DNA of 64,000 nucleotides from contig CAXXGA010000001.1 of assembly GCA_963678585.2 (NCBI GenBank), positions 248,001-312,000 on the forward strand, given 5' to 3'. This DNA comes from Breoghania sp963678585. GTDB lineage: Bacteria > Pseudomonadota > Alphaproteobacteria > Rhizobiales > Stappiaceae. Numbering within the stretch: the stretch's first letter is position 1; each line of letters opens with the position of its first letter. A program made the translations under genes and the position numbers. Positions 54,717-64,000 of this stretch are shown piece by piece. The notes under the pieces are model-generated. The model ran no database searches and was not told the origin of the DNA. It worked only from the letters and a program-made list of their open reading frames with translations.

Positions 54717-56111
54717 ATGACCCTCACGTCCAACATCTACCCCACCCGGGCGCTGCAGGAGGCGGACGCTGCCCATCACCTCCATCCCTTTTCCGAGCAC
54801 CGCACGCTGAATGCCGAGGGCTCGCGCGTCATCGTCGCCGCGGAGGGCGTCTGGCTCACCGATTCGGAGGGCAACCGCATCATGGACGGCATGGCGGGCC
54901 TGTGGTGCACCCAGATCGGCCACGGGCGTCAGGAGGTCGTGGAAGCGGTTCACCGGCAGATGCAGGAGCTGGATTACTACAACCTCTTCTTCAAGACGAC
55001 GCATCCCCCTGCCGTGGCTCTGGCGGAAAAGCTCGCGCAATTGACGCCCGCCCAGTTCAACCATGTCTTCTTCGTCGGCTCCGGATCGGAAGCCAACGAC
55101 ACGGTGTTCCGGATGGTCCGCTATTACTGGGACCTGATGGGCAAGCCGGAGAAGAAGCACATCATCGGGCGCTGGAACGGCTATCACGGCTCAACGCTCG
55201 CAGGCACCAGCCTCGGCGGCATGAAGGGCATGCACGAGCAGGGTGACCTGCCGGTGCCCGGCGTCAGCCACATCGCCCAGCCCTACTGGTACGGCGAGGG
55301 CGGTGACATGAGCCCCGACGAGTTCGGCATCTGGGCCGCCAACCAGCTTGCGGAAGAGATCGACCGGATCGGCGAGGACAAGGTCGCGGCCTTCATCGCG
55401 GAACCCATTCAGGGCGCGGGCGGCGTCATCATCCCGCCCGACACCTACTGGCCGGAGGTTGCCCGTATCCTGAAGGAGCGCGACATCCTCTTCGTGGCGG
55501 ACGAGGTCATCACCGGCTTCGGACGTACGGGCGAATGGTTCGGCTCCACCTTCTTCGGGCTTGAGCCGGACCTGATGCCCATCGCCAAGGGCCTTTCCTC
55601 CGGCTATCTGCCCATCGGCGGTGTGATGGTGTCGGACAAGGTGGCGGATGTGGTCATCAACAAGGGCGGCGAGTTCTATCACGGCTACACCTATTCCGGT
55701 CATCCGGCCTGTTGCGCGGCCGCGCTCGCCAATCTCTCCATCATGGAAAACGAGAAGATCGTGGACCGGGTGCGCGACGATATCGGCCCCTATCTGCAAA
55801 AGAAGTGGATCTCGCTCGGCGAGCATCCACTGGTCGGTGAGGCGCGCATGGTCGGTCTCGTGGGCGCGCTGGAACTGACGCCTTCCAAGGGCGACCGGAG
55901 GAAGAAGTTCGCCGATGAAGGCACGGTCGGCACGATTGCGCGCGACACGTCGTTTTCCAACGGCCTCGTCATGCGGGCGGTGCGCGACAGCCTGATCCTG
56001 TCGCCCCCGCTGGTGCTCACCCACGAAGAGGCGGACGAGCTTGTGCGCATTGCGGAAAAGACGCTCGACGACACCTACGCCGTCCTGAAGCGGGACGGCA
56101 AAGTCGGCTAG
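54717..56111 (+). CDS. spuC: Class-III aminotransferase, putrescine-pyruvate type
   Basis: Protein of 464 residues. PLP enzyme of the omega-aminotransferase class. It has the substrate/cofactor region FVGSGSEANDTVFRM, YHGSTLAGTSLGG, the PLP-Asp ADEVITGFGRTGEWFG and the Schiff-base lysine in PIAKGLSSGYLPIGG. Similarity and context point to transamination of putrescine (or cadaverine) with pyruvate to an amino-aldehyde, an alternative to the gamma-glutamylation route. The ATG at 54717 is preceded by CTCGGAGTG. puuB follows 122 bases after the stop. Confidence 0.85.
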   Translation: MTLTSNIYPTRALQEADAAHHLHPFSEHRTLNAEGSRVIVAAEGVWLTDSEGNRIMDGMAGLWCTQIGHGRQEVVEAVHRQMQELDYYNLFFKTTHPPAVALAEKLAQLTPAQFNHVFFVGSGSEANDTVFRMVRYYWDLMGKPEKKHIIGRWNGYHGSTLAGTSLGGMKGMHEQGDLPVPGVSHIAQPYWYGEGGDMSPDEFGIWAANQLAEEIDRIGEDKVAAFIAEPIQGAGGVIIPPDTYWPEVARILKERDILFVADEVITGFGRTGEWFGSTFFGLEPDLMPIAKGLSSGYLPIGGVMVSDKVADVVINKGGEFYHGYTYSGHPACCAAALANLSIMENEKIVDRVRDDIGPYLQKKWISLGEHPLVGEARMVGLVGALELTPSKGDRRKKFADEGTVGTIARDTSFSNGLVMRAVRDSLILSPPLVLTHEEADELVRIAEKTLDDTYAVLKRDGKVG

Positions 56112-56233
56112 CGGACGACCCGCAACTTCCGATAGATTGATTGTTCTCCTGCAGGCATTGCACCTGCGCCATGGCGGCAAACCCGCCGCCATGGCCTTTG
56201 GCGCCGAAACCTGCCCGAAAAGCGTTAAAGCCA

Positions 56234-57508
56234 ATGACCGTACCCGCCTACGATCCCACCTCCTATTACACGGCCACCATCAACGATGACCGGCCGCGTC
56301 CGGTTCTCACCGAGAGCCTGACGGCGGATGTCTGTATCGTCGGCGGCGGGTTCACCGGCGTTTCCGCCGCCCTGCATCTCGCCGAACAGGGCCTGTCGGT
56401 GGTCCTTTGCGAGGAAAAGCGCATCGGCTGGGGCGCATCGGGGCGCAATGGCGGGCAGCTTCATTCCGGCCAGCGCCGCGATCAGCAGTGGCTCATCAAC
56501 CACGTCGGCAAGACGCAGGCCCGCGTCTTCTGGGACATGGCGGAGGAAGCCAAGACCCTGATCAAGGAACGCATCGAGCGTCATTCCATCGATTGCGACT
56601 GGGCCGACGGGCTCATCCACGCCGTTCACAAGAAGGGCTGGCTTGAGGAGGTTCAGGAAGAGGCGGAGACGCTGGCGCGCGAGTTCGAATACGACGGCAT
56701 CTCTCTTCTGGACAATGACGAGCTGGCAGCCAAGATCGGCACCGACGTCTATTACGGCGGCTACCGCGATGCGCGCGGCGCTCACCTGCATCCGCTGAAT
56801 TTCGTGCTCGGCATGGCAAGAGCCGCGGAAGAGGTGGGCGCGCAGATCTTCGAGGGCACCGCCGTCACCGATATCGGCAAGGGCCAGCCCATCGTGGTCA
56901 AGACCGCCAAGGGCGAGGTGCGCGCCAAGAACGTGGTGCTGGCGGCCAACGGCTATCTGGACGGGCTCGACCCAACAACGGAAGCCCGCGTACTGCCGAT
57001 CAACAACTACATTCTGGCAACCGAGCCGCTGGGAGAGCGCGATCCCATCCCCGACAACGAGGCCGTGGCCGATACGCGCTGGGTGGTCCACTACTGGCGC
57101 ATGAGCCCGGACCGGCGGCTGATCTTCGGCGGCGGGGAGACCTATACCCGCGCCTACCCGGCGGACGTCGAAGGCTTCGTGCGCAAGCACATGGCGGGGA
57201 TCTACCCGCAATTCGCCGATGTGCGCATCGATCACGCCTGGGGCGGCACGCTGGCGATCACCGCCAACCGCATGCCCTATTTCCGCAGGCCGCGTCCCGG
57301 CTTCTACATCGTGGGCGGCTTCTCCGGCCATGGCGTCGGGATTGCGAATTTGGCCGGACGACTGATCGGCGAGGCGGTGGCCGGAGACGCAAGCCGTTTC
57401 GACACCTTCGCGCGGCTGCCGATGATGCCGTTCCCGGGCGGTAAATGGCTACGCACCCCCATCCAGGCGCTGGCCATGTCGTGGTTCGCCCTGCGCGACC
57501 GGTTGTAG
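56234..57508 (+). CDS. puuB: FAD-dependent gamma-glutamylputrescine oxidase-type enzyme
   Basis: Protein of 424 residues. A DAO/GlpD-type flavoprotein with the dinucleotide motif DVCIVGGGFTGVSAALHLAEQG at about 30-52, the flavin contact GWGASGRNGGQ, and the C-terminal GGFSGHGVGIANLAGRLI. PuuB removes the gamma-glutamyl-putrescine amine as an aldehyde, releasing ammonia and peroxide. The neighbourhood of two PuuA-type synthetases makes this the likely role, but other amine substrates are possible. ATG 56234. Last gene of the rightward run. Confidence 0.87.
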   Translation: MTVPAYDPTSYYTATINDDRPRPVLTESLTADVCIVGGGFTGVSAALHLAEQGLSVVLCEEKRIGWGASGRNGGQLHSGQRRDQQWLINHVGKTQARVFWDMAEEAKTLIKERIERHSIDCDWADGLIHAVHKKGWLEEVQEEAETLAREFEYDGISLLDNDELAAKIGTDVYYGGYRDARGAHLHPLNFVLGMARAAEEVGAQIFEGTAVTDIGKGQPIVVKTAKGEVRAKNVVLAANGYLDGLDPTTEARVLPINNYILATEPLGERDPIPDNEAVADTRWVVHYWRMSPDRRLIFGGGETYTRAYPADVEGFVRKHMAGIYPQFADVRIDHAWGGTLAITANRMPYFRRPRPGFYIVGGFSGHGVGIANLAGRLIGEAVAGDASRFDTFARLPMMPFPGGKWLRTPIQALAMSWFALRDRL

Positions 57509-57836
57509 GATCCGCACCCCCGCAACACGCCCGCGCGGCGCGGGGTACGGGTAACATGTCCGTTCCTATTAATACCTATTTAAGACGACTATGTTTTTAC
57601 CTAGTCATCAATACGGGTCCACCTCGCGAGTTTTCGCGGGGCGGGCCTTTCGAATTTTGGGGCTGTTCGGGGCGAATACCGGGGCTGATCGATTGGATCT
57701 TCTGCACGGAGTTCAAACTGCCTTTGGGGGAAGGACGCAGATCCGCTTTGCGTCGACAGCTGTTTTTGAAACATATTTCCGGGCCTGACTTCGCATTCGA
57801 CGAAGTGTCGGGCCATGTTCGGCGTGGGGCCAACAT
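57509..57836. other. Upstream region of the PleD-like gene
   Basis: A 328-base gap with an AT-rich patch at 57562-57605 that carries the CtrA-type box. No other gene. CCCCGC/GCGGGG near 57516-57545 could end the polyamine transcript but has no T-run. Confidence 0.5.
57569..57583. promoter_or_regulatory. CtrA-type binding site upstream of the PleD-like gene
   Basis: TTAATACCTATTTAA is a perfect TTAA-N7-TTAA, 253 bases upstream of the ATG. It is the second such box in the window. Confidence 0.55.
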
Positions 57837-59135
57837 ATGGACACGATACTTCTTGTCGAGGATTCGAGCTTTTTTGAAAAAGCCGTATCCCGGAGTTTCC
57901 GCAATTCGGACGGTTTCGAGCTGATCGTCGGAAGAACCTGTGCGGAAGCCTCCGACATTCTGGACGAACATGCGGCCAAGATTTCCGTCGCGCTGGTCGA
58001 CCTGTCTCTTCCCGACACCACGGACGTGGAAACGGTGGAACTGACCACCTCCCACAAGGTGCCCACGATCGTATTTACCAGCCGATTCGACCCGAACCTG
58101 CAGACCCGGCTCTACGCCAAGGGCATCGTCGATTACGTCCTGAAGGACAGCCCGGCGAGCCTGTCCTACCTGCGCGAGCTTGTGCTGCGCCTGCGGGCCA
58201 ACCGCGGGATCGGGGCCTTGATGCTGCAGGACCCGGCCAAGCCGATGAAGGATGCGGAGGAGCAGTTGCGCCGCCTGCAGCTTTCGCTCATGCACGCCTC
58301 CACCGCCAAGGATGCGATCCGCGAGATCACCGACAACGAGCATATCCGCCTGTTGGTGGTGGACAGCGACAATCCCGACATCAGCACCATGGAGCTGATC
58401 AAACAGGTGCGCCTGCGCCGCGGACCGGAGGCGGTCGCCATCTTCGCGCTTTCAACCGCCCCGACCCGCACCGAAATGGTGCGGCTTCTGAAGAGCGGGG
58501 CCAACGAAGTGCTGGCCAAGGACTGCGCGCCGGAGGAATTTCTCCTGCGCACCGGGCAGAACCTCGACACGATCGACCGCATCCTGAAGCTGACGGATGC
58601 GGCCAACAACGACGCCATGACCGGCCTCTACAACCGCCGTTTCCTGTTCGAGGCGGGAACGCGGGTCTATGCGGAATGCCGACGCAGCGACCAGCCGATC
58701 CCGGTCGCTCTTCTCGATATCGACCGCTTCAAGCAGGTCAACGACCAGCACGGTCACGAAGTGGGCGATGCGGTCATCAAGCATCTGGCCGATGACATCA
58801 CCGCGACCTGCGACGGTAACATCCTGAGCGTGCGCCTCGGCGGAGACGAATTCTGCCTCCTCATGCCGGGCAACGATCTGGAGGCGGCCCGGGAACGCTG
58901 CGGGGCGCTGGTCTCGCGCTTTCACCGGCATGTGCACATGTCCGATGGGAAACCCCTCGACGTGACGCTCTCCATCGGCCTTTCCACCGGCTACGAGGCC
59001 AGGCTCTCCGAAGCCATGCGGGTGGCGGACGAGCGCATGTATGCCGCCAAGAGCCTCGGGCGCGACCGGATCATCTCCGAAGACTACGAGATGGTGGAAG
59101 ATCAGGTGGTCGAACACGTGATGCTCGACGTCTAG
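57837..59135 (+). CDS. PleD-like diguanylate cyclase with two REC domains
   Basis: Protein of 432 residues. The first REC domain (about 1-115) has the phospho-acceptor in ALVDLSLPD (D55) and the conserved lysine in DYVLKDSP. The second (about 140-255) keeps VVDSDNPD (D176) and lysine in VLAKDCAP. A GGDEF domain follows with RLGGDEF (G335-F339). This is the PleD layout: phosphorylation should trigger cyclic-di-GMP synthesis. The I-site RxxD before GGDEF reads DGNI, so product inhibition is probably lost. Start ATG 57837 has only a weak ribosome site. It lies alone, with a CtrA box upstream. Confidence 0.88.
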   Translation: MDTILLVEDSSFFEKAVSRSFRNSDGFELIVGRTCAEASDILDEHAAKISVALVDLSLPDTTDVETVELTTSHKVPTIVFTSRFDPNLQTRLYAKGIVDYVLKDSPASLSYLRELVLRLRANRGIGALMLQDPAKPMKDAEEQLRRLQLSLMHASTAKDAIREITDNEHIRLLVVDSDNPDISTMELIKQVRLRRGPEAVAIFALSTAPTRTEMVRLLKSGANEVLAKDCAPEEFLLRTGQNLDTIDRILKLTDAANNDAMTGLYNRRFLFEAGTRVYAECRRSDQPIPVALLDIDRFKQVNDQHGHEVGDAVIKHLADDITATCDGNILSVRLGGDEFCLLMPGNDLEAARERCGALVSRFHRHVHMSDGKPLDVTLSIGLSTGYEARLSEAMRVADERMYAAKSLGRDRIISEDYEMVEDQVVEHVMLDV

Positions 59136-59316
59136 GGGCTCCGCCCCCGCCGCCTGCCCTCATCCGCCGGAATTGCCCGGCGGAGATCTCACTTCCCGCG
59201 TGAAACCGGAAATCTTTTTCCCGTATCGATTTCGCCTTGAAACCCCATGCCCGGCATTTCCGGGACGCCGCGCCTACCTTCAAAGCCACAAACGCAATTG
59301 AAGCGCGGAGTGGCTC

Positions 59317-60762
59317 ATGGCCCGGCGGCACGATCAGAACGATAACAATCGCCTCGACGTCTTTCCGACCTTTCACAAGGTCGCGGGACGGCGCGTGGTG
59401 GTCGTGGGCGCAGGCGAAGAAGCCGCCGCCAAGGTCCGACTGCTGGGCGAAACCAATGCGCTGATCGAGATCCTCGCCCCCGAAATGAAGCCCGCCCTCG
59501 CCCGTGCCGCGGAACGCGCCGGTGCGCGCCATGTGGCGCAGGCGTTCTCGAGCGATCTGATCGAAGGCGCAGCACTCGTTTTTTCCGCGCGTGAGGACGA
59601 GGTGCTCGATCGCGCCGTGGTGGAGGCCGCGCGTGGGCTCGGCATTCCGGTCAATGCGGTAGACCGGCCGGAAATGTGCGACTTCTATACCGGCGCGCTG
59701 GTCAATCGCGCCCCCGTTGCGGTGGCCATCACGTCGACCGGCGTCGGCCCGGTTCTGGCCCGCCATATCCGCGCGCGTATCGAAGCGCTGCTGCCGCGCG
59801 AAACCGGAACGCTCGCCCGTCTTGCCGAAAGCTTTCGCGACACGGTCTCGCGCCTTGTGCCGACGGGCGAAGCCCGCCGCCGTCTCTGGGCGACGTTCTT
59901 TTCCGGTCCCGTTGCGCATGAAACCTATGCAGGCCGCATCGATGCAGCGCGCGCCGCCGCCAACCGGCTCGTCAACGGCGCATCAGATGAAGCCGGCTTT
60001 GTCTGGCTGATCGGCGCAGGTCCCGGCGCGGAAGATCTGCTGACCCTTCGCGCCCAGCGTCTCTTGCAGGAAGCGGACGTGATCGTTCACGACCGGCTCG
60101 TGCCCGACGCCGTCGTCGCCATGGGGCGGCGCGATGCGCGGCGGATTTCCGTCGGCAAGGCCAAGGGCGCACATTCGGTCTCTCAAAGTCGCATCAACGA
60201 GATCCTTGTCGAGGAAGCGGCCAAGGGCCAGCGCGTGGTGCGGCTGAAGTCCGGCGACCCGATGATTTTCGGGCGCGCGGGCGAAGAGATCGCCGCCCTG
60301 CGCAAGGCCGATGTGGCCTATGAGATCGTGCCGGGCGTGACCGCGGCCTTTGCGGCCGCGGCTTCCGCGGAGATCCCGCTCACCCTTCGCGATGTCGCCT
60401 CCAGCCTCGTCTTCGCCACCGGGCACGACAGGCACGGCGAGACCCTGCCCGACTGGGCAGACCTTGCGCTGACCGGTTCCACCGTCGCCGTCTACATGGG
60501 CCGCACGGTTGCGGGCCGGGTGGCCGACCGTCTGATCGAGGCCGGGCTGGCGGAAGCGACGCCGGTCATGGCCATCGAGAACGCGGCACGGCGCGAGGAG
60601 CGGTCTTTTGCCGGCAAAATAGATGACCTTTCCGCCTTTGCGGAGCGCGAGGATGTGAACGGCCCGGTGCTGATCGTCATCGGCGAGGTCGTCGCCCACG
60701 CGGCCATCGAGCGGGCCGAACCGCTGAAGCCCCTTTCCGTTTCCCAAGTTCAGGCCGCCTGA
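59317..60762 (+). CDS. cysG: Siroheme synthase CysG
   Basis: Protein of 481 residues that carries all three steps from uroporphyrinogen III to sirohaem: an N-terminal NAD-binding dehydrogenase/ferrochelatase (VVVVGAGEEAAAKVRLL, about 20-160) and a C-terminal uroporphyrinogen methyltransferase (VWLIGAGPGAEDLLTLRAQ and VRLKSGDPMIFGRAGEE, about 225-460). Sirohaem is the cofactor of CysI, encoded two genes downstream. First gene of the sulfur operon; DUF2849 starts 13 bases after its stop. Confidence 0.95.
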   Translation: MARRHDQNDNNRLDVFPTFHKVAGRRVVVVGAGEEAAAKVRLLGETNALIEILAPEMKPALARAAERAGARHVAQAFSSDLIEGAALVFSAREDEVLDRAVVEAARGLGIPVNAVDRPEMCDFYTGALVNRAPVAVAITSTGVGPVLARHIRARIEALLPRETGTLARLAESFRDTVSRLVPTGEARRRLWATFFSGPVAHETYAGRIDAARAAANRLVNGASDEAGFVWLIGAGPGAEDLLTLRAQRLLQEADVIVHDRLVPDAVVAMGRRDARRISVGKAKGAHSVSQSRINEILVEEAAKGQRVVRLKSGDPMIFGRAGEEIAALRKADVAYEIVPGVTAAFAAAASAEIPLTLRDVASSLVFATGHDRHGETLPDWADLALTGSTVAVYMGRTVAGRVADRLIEAGLAEATPVMAIENAARREERSFAGKIDDLSAFAEREDVNGPVLIVIGEVVAHAAIERAEPLKPLSVSQVQAA

Positions 60763-60775
60763 GGAGCCAGACCCC

Positions 60776-61105
60776 ATGCCCGCTCACGCGAAAGCAACCG
60801 TAAAGATCGTCACCGCCAACCGTCTTGGCGACGGCGAAGTCGTCTGGCTCGGCCACAACGATGTCTGGGTGGAGACCATCGAGAACGCCCGGCTTCTGGA
60901 AGACGAGGCCGCCCTTGAGGCCGGGAAGGCTGCGGCGGCGCGCGCCGTGGCGGCGAACCGGATCGTCGATGTCGATGTGATCGAGGTGACGCGCGAGGGC
61001 AGCGCAATCGTGCCGGTGCGCCTGCGCGAACGTATCCGCGCCGCAGGTCCGACGTTTCGCAAGGATCTCGGCAAGCAATCCCAACGGGCCTCCGACGCCG
61101 CCTGA
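60776..61105 (+). CDS. DUF2849 protein
   Basis: Protein of 109 residues. It has the DUF2849 pattern TANRLGDGEVVWLG at the start, then a helical, Ala-rich section and VIEVTREGSAIVPVRLRERIRAAGPT. The function is not known; the family is found almost only between cysG and cysI in Rhizobiales and relatives, so a role in sulfite-reductase assembly or regulation is likely. Spacing of 13 bases from cysG and 50 to cysI indicates one operon. Confidence 0.87.
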   Translation: MPAHAKATVKIVTANRLGDGEVVWLGHNDVWVETIENARLLEDEAALEAGKAAAARAVAANRIVDVDVIEVTREGSAIVPVRLRERIRAAGPTFRKDLGKQSQRASDAA

Positions 61106-61155
61106 CGGCGTGCCCGCAAAGCCAGCAACAACAGCCAGTTTCAGGAGCGAGCCCC

Positions 61156-62797
<1,642 letters not shown>

Positions 62798-62811
<14 letters not shown>

Positions 62812-63559
62812 CGCGACGGCCCTCGCGCTCGACCCTGAAAACGCGTTGAGGGCCGAGGCTCGGGCCCTCAACGCGCAATATGGCGAGCTGGACACCCCAA
62901 GGCTGTTGGAGACCGCGCTTCACCGGCTCTATCCGGGCAAGGTCGCGCTCGTTTCCTCCTTCGGGGCGGAATCCGCCGTTTTGCTGCATCTCCTGAGCAA
63001 GGTGGATGCCTCCGCGCCGGTTCTCTTCGTCGATACGCGCAAGCTTTTCGGCGAGACGCTGCGCTATCGCGAGACGCTCATCGAACGCTTCGGCCTGACC
63101 GGCGTTCGCACCGTCACGCCCGACGATGAGGAACTGGCTGAGACTGATCCGAAGGGCGGGCTGTGGCTCAAGGACCCGGACCGTTGCTGTGCCTTGCGAA
63201 AGGTCTTGCCGCTGGAACGCGCGCTCGACGGCTTCGATGCATGGATGACGGGCCGCAAGCGGTTCCAGAGTTCGACGCGCGCGCGACTTGAGCTTTTCGA
63301 GGTCGCGGACGGGCGCATCAAGATCAATCCGCTCGCCAACTGGTCGGTGGAGGATCTGAAGAACTATGCGGCGCGCCTCGACCTGCCGCCGCATCCGCTG
63401 GTGGCGCAAGGGTTCCCCTCCATCGGCTGCATGCCCTGCACCGACAAGGTGGCGCCGGGCGAAGATGCACGCGCCGGGCGCTGGCGCGGGGCCGACAAGG
63501 TGGAATGCGGCATTCACCTGCCCACCCATGGGCGCGAAATCGACGGAAGCGGGATCTAG
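62798..63559 (+). CDS. cysH: Adenylyl-/phosphoadenylyl-sulfate reductase
   Basis: Protein of 253 residues. It reduces activated sulfate to sulfite. The PAPS-reductase fold starts VALVSSFGAESAVLLHLL, with RKRFQSSTRA binding the adenylyl sulfate. Two cysteine pairs, DRCCALRKV and IGCMPC, are the [4Fe-4S] ligands of the APS-using (CysH-2, plant-type) class, which makes APS the more likely substrate. AAGGAGG lies 6 bases before the ATG at 62798. Overlap with cysI shows coupled translation. DUF934 follows 3 bases after its stop. Confidence 0.93.
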
Positions 63560-63562
63560 GAC

Positions 63563-64000
63563 ATGAGCGGCATGCAGATGGACGCCAAACCGGAAAACGA
63601 CATCTTCAAGGAAGGCCACTTTCAGGCCTGTGACTGGTCCTATCTCGGCGAAGACGAGGCTGTGCCCTCCGATGGCGCGGTATTCGTGCCGCTGGGAGTC
63701 TGGCAGGCATCGGCGGACACCTTGAGGGGCCGCAACGCGCCTGTCGGCATCGTCGTGGAGGCGGGCGAGGATATTCGCGTCCTCGCCGCCGATCTGGCCC
63801 ATGTGGCGGCGGTCGCGGTGAATTTTCCGAAATTCGCCGACGGTCGCGGCTATTCAACCGCACGCATCCTGCGCGAGGATCTGGGCTATGCGGGCGAGAT
63901 CCGGGCCATCGGAGATGTGCTGATCGACCAGATCGCACTCATGCGCCGCTGCGGCTTCGACGCCTTCGCGGTGAGCCATGAACCCTCGCGTGCAAGCCTT
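63563..64000 (+). CDS. DUF934 protein, N-terminal part
   Basis: First 146 codons of a protein that runs off the window. The DUF934 signature VNFPKFADGRGYSTARILRE and the run GDVLIDQIALMRRCGFDAFAV are clear. The family sits at the end of cys operons in alpha- and gammaproteobacteria; it is thought to support sulfite reduction, possibly electron supply, but no activity is established. ATG 63563, three bases after the cysH stop. Confidence 0.88.
   Translation, partial: MSGMQMDAKPENDIFKEGHFQACDWSYLGEDEAVPSDGAVFVPLGVWQASADTLRGRNAPVGIVVEAGEDIRVLAADLAHVAAVAVNFPKFADGRGYSTARILREDLGYAGEIRAIGDVLIDQIALMRRCGFDAFAVSHEPSRASL

Overview
The window is about 64 kb of GC-rich DNA from an alphaproteobacterium, most likely of the order Hyphomicrobiales (Rhizobiales). 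The evidence is a plant-type glutamate-cysteine ligase next to rsmE, the order cysG-DUF2849-cysI-cysH-DUF934, a tRNA-His with the alphaproteobacterial A73/no-G-1 signature, CtrA-type boxes (TTAA-N7-TTAA), an Irr-type iron box, and mosaic palindromic repeats like those common in this group. A genus cannot be named from the sequence. It looks like ordinary chromosome; the only mobile element is one intact IS5-family insertion.

Layout. 1-12.5 kb: the tail of an unknown gene, a DUF937 protein, a membrane GGDEF/EAL protein, gshA and rsmE, an outer-membrane-barrel candidate, a seven-CxxCH cytochrome fused to TPRs, an acyl-CoA dehydrogenase and an aromatic-acid-exporter-type permease. 12.9-16.3 kb: a complete TRAP transporter (dctP, dctQ, dctM). 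16.4-21.6 kb: a palindromic repeat and a 1663-residue PdhS-like histidine kinase with long acidic linkers and a CtrA box upstream. 22-25 kb: two phasin genes with PhaR-like operators, tRNA-His, and a second palindromic repeat split by the 931-bp IS. 25-35.7 kb: a TPP enzyme, a small conserved protein, an APH/P-loop kinase fusion, a secreted protein, a Pat-like acetyltransferase whose CoA-ligase half has decayed, a tandem universal stress protein behind an FNR/FixK-type box, and xseA. 36-39 kb: ferric-iron uptake genes fbpA and fbpB behind an Irr-type box. 39-45.7 kb: a second GGDEF/EAL protein, acetoacetyl-CoA synthetase and an AsmA-family protein.

45.8-57.5 kb is a large bidirectional polyamine locus. 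Leftward run a PuuA-type glutamine synthetase homologue and potFGHI (uptake). Rightward run a FadR-type GntR regulator, a second PuuA-type enzyme, a putrescine-type aminotransferase and a PuuB-type oxidase. The 11-bp sequence AATGTGATCAC occurs upstream of the regulator and again in the candidate promoter of the second synthetase, which makes it a good candidate for the regulator's operator. No PuuC or PuuD gene lies in the locus.

57.8-64 kb: a two-REC GGDEF (PleD-like) protein behind a second perfect CtrA box, then the sulfate-assimilation operon cysG-DUF2849-cysI-cysH-DUF934, which runs off the window. The recurring themes are c-di-GMP and cell-cycle control (three GGDEF proteins, one PdhS-like kinase, two CtrA boxes), polyhydroxybutyrate and acetoacetate metabolism, polyamine use, and iron and sulfur acquisition. 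I see no CRISPR array, rRNA, prophage or defence island.
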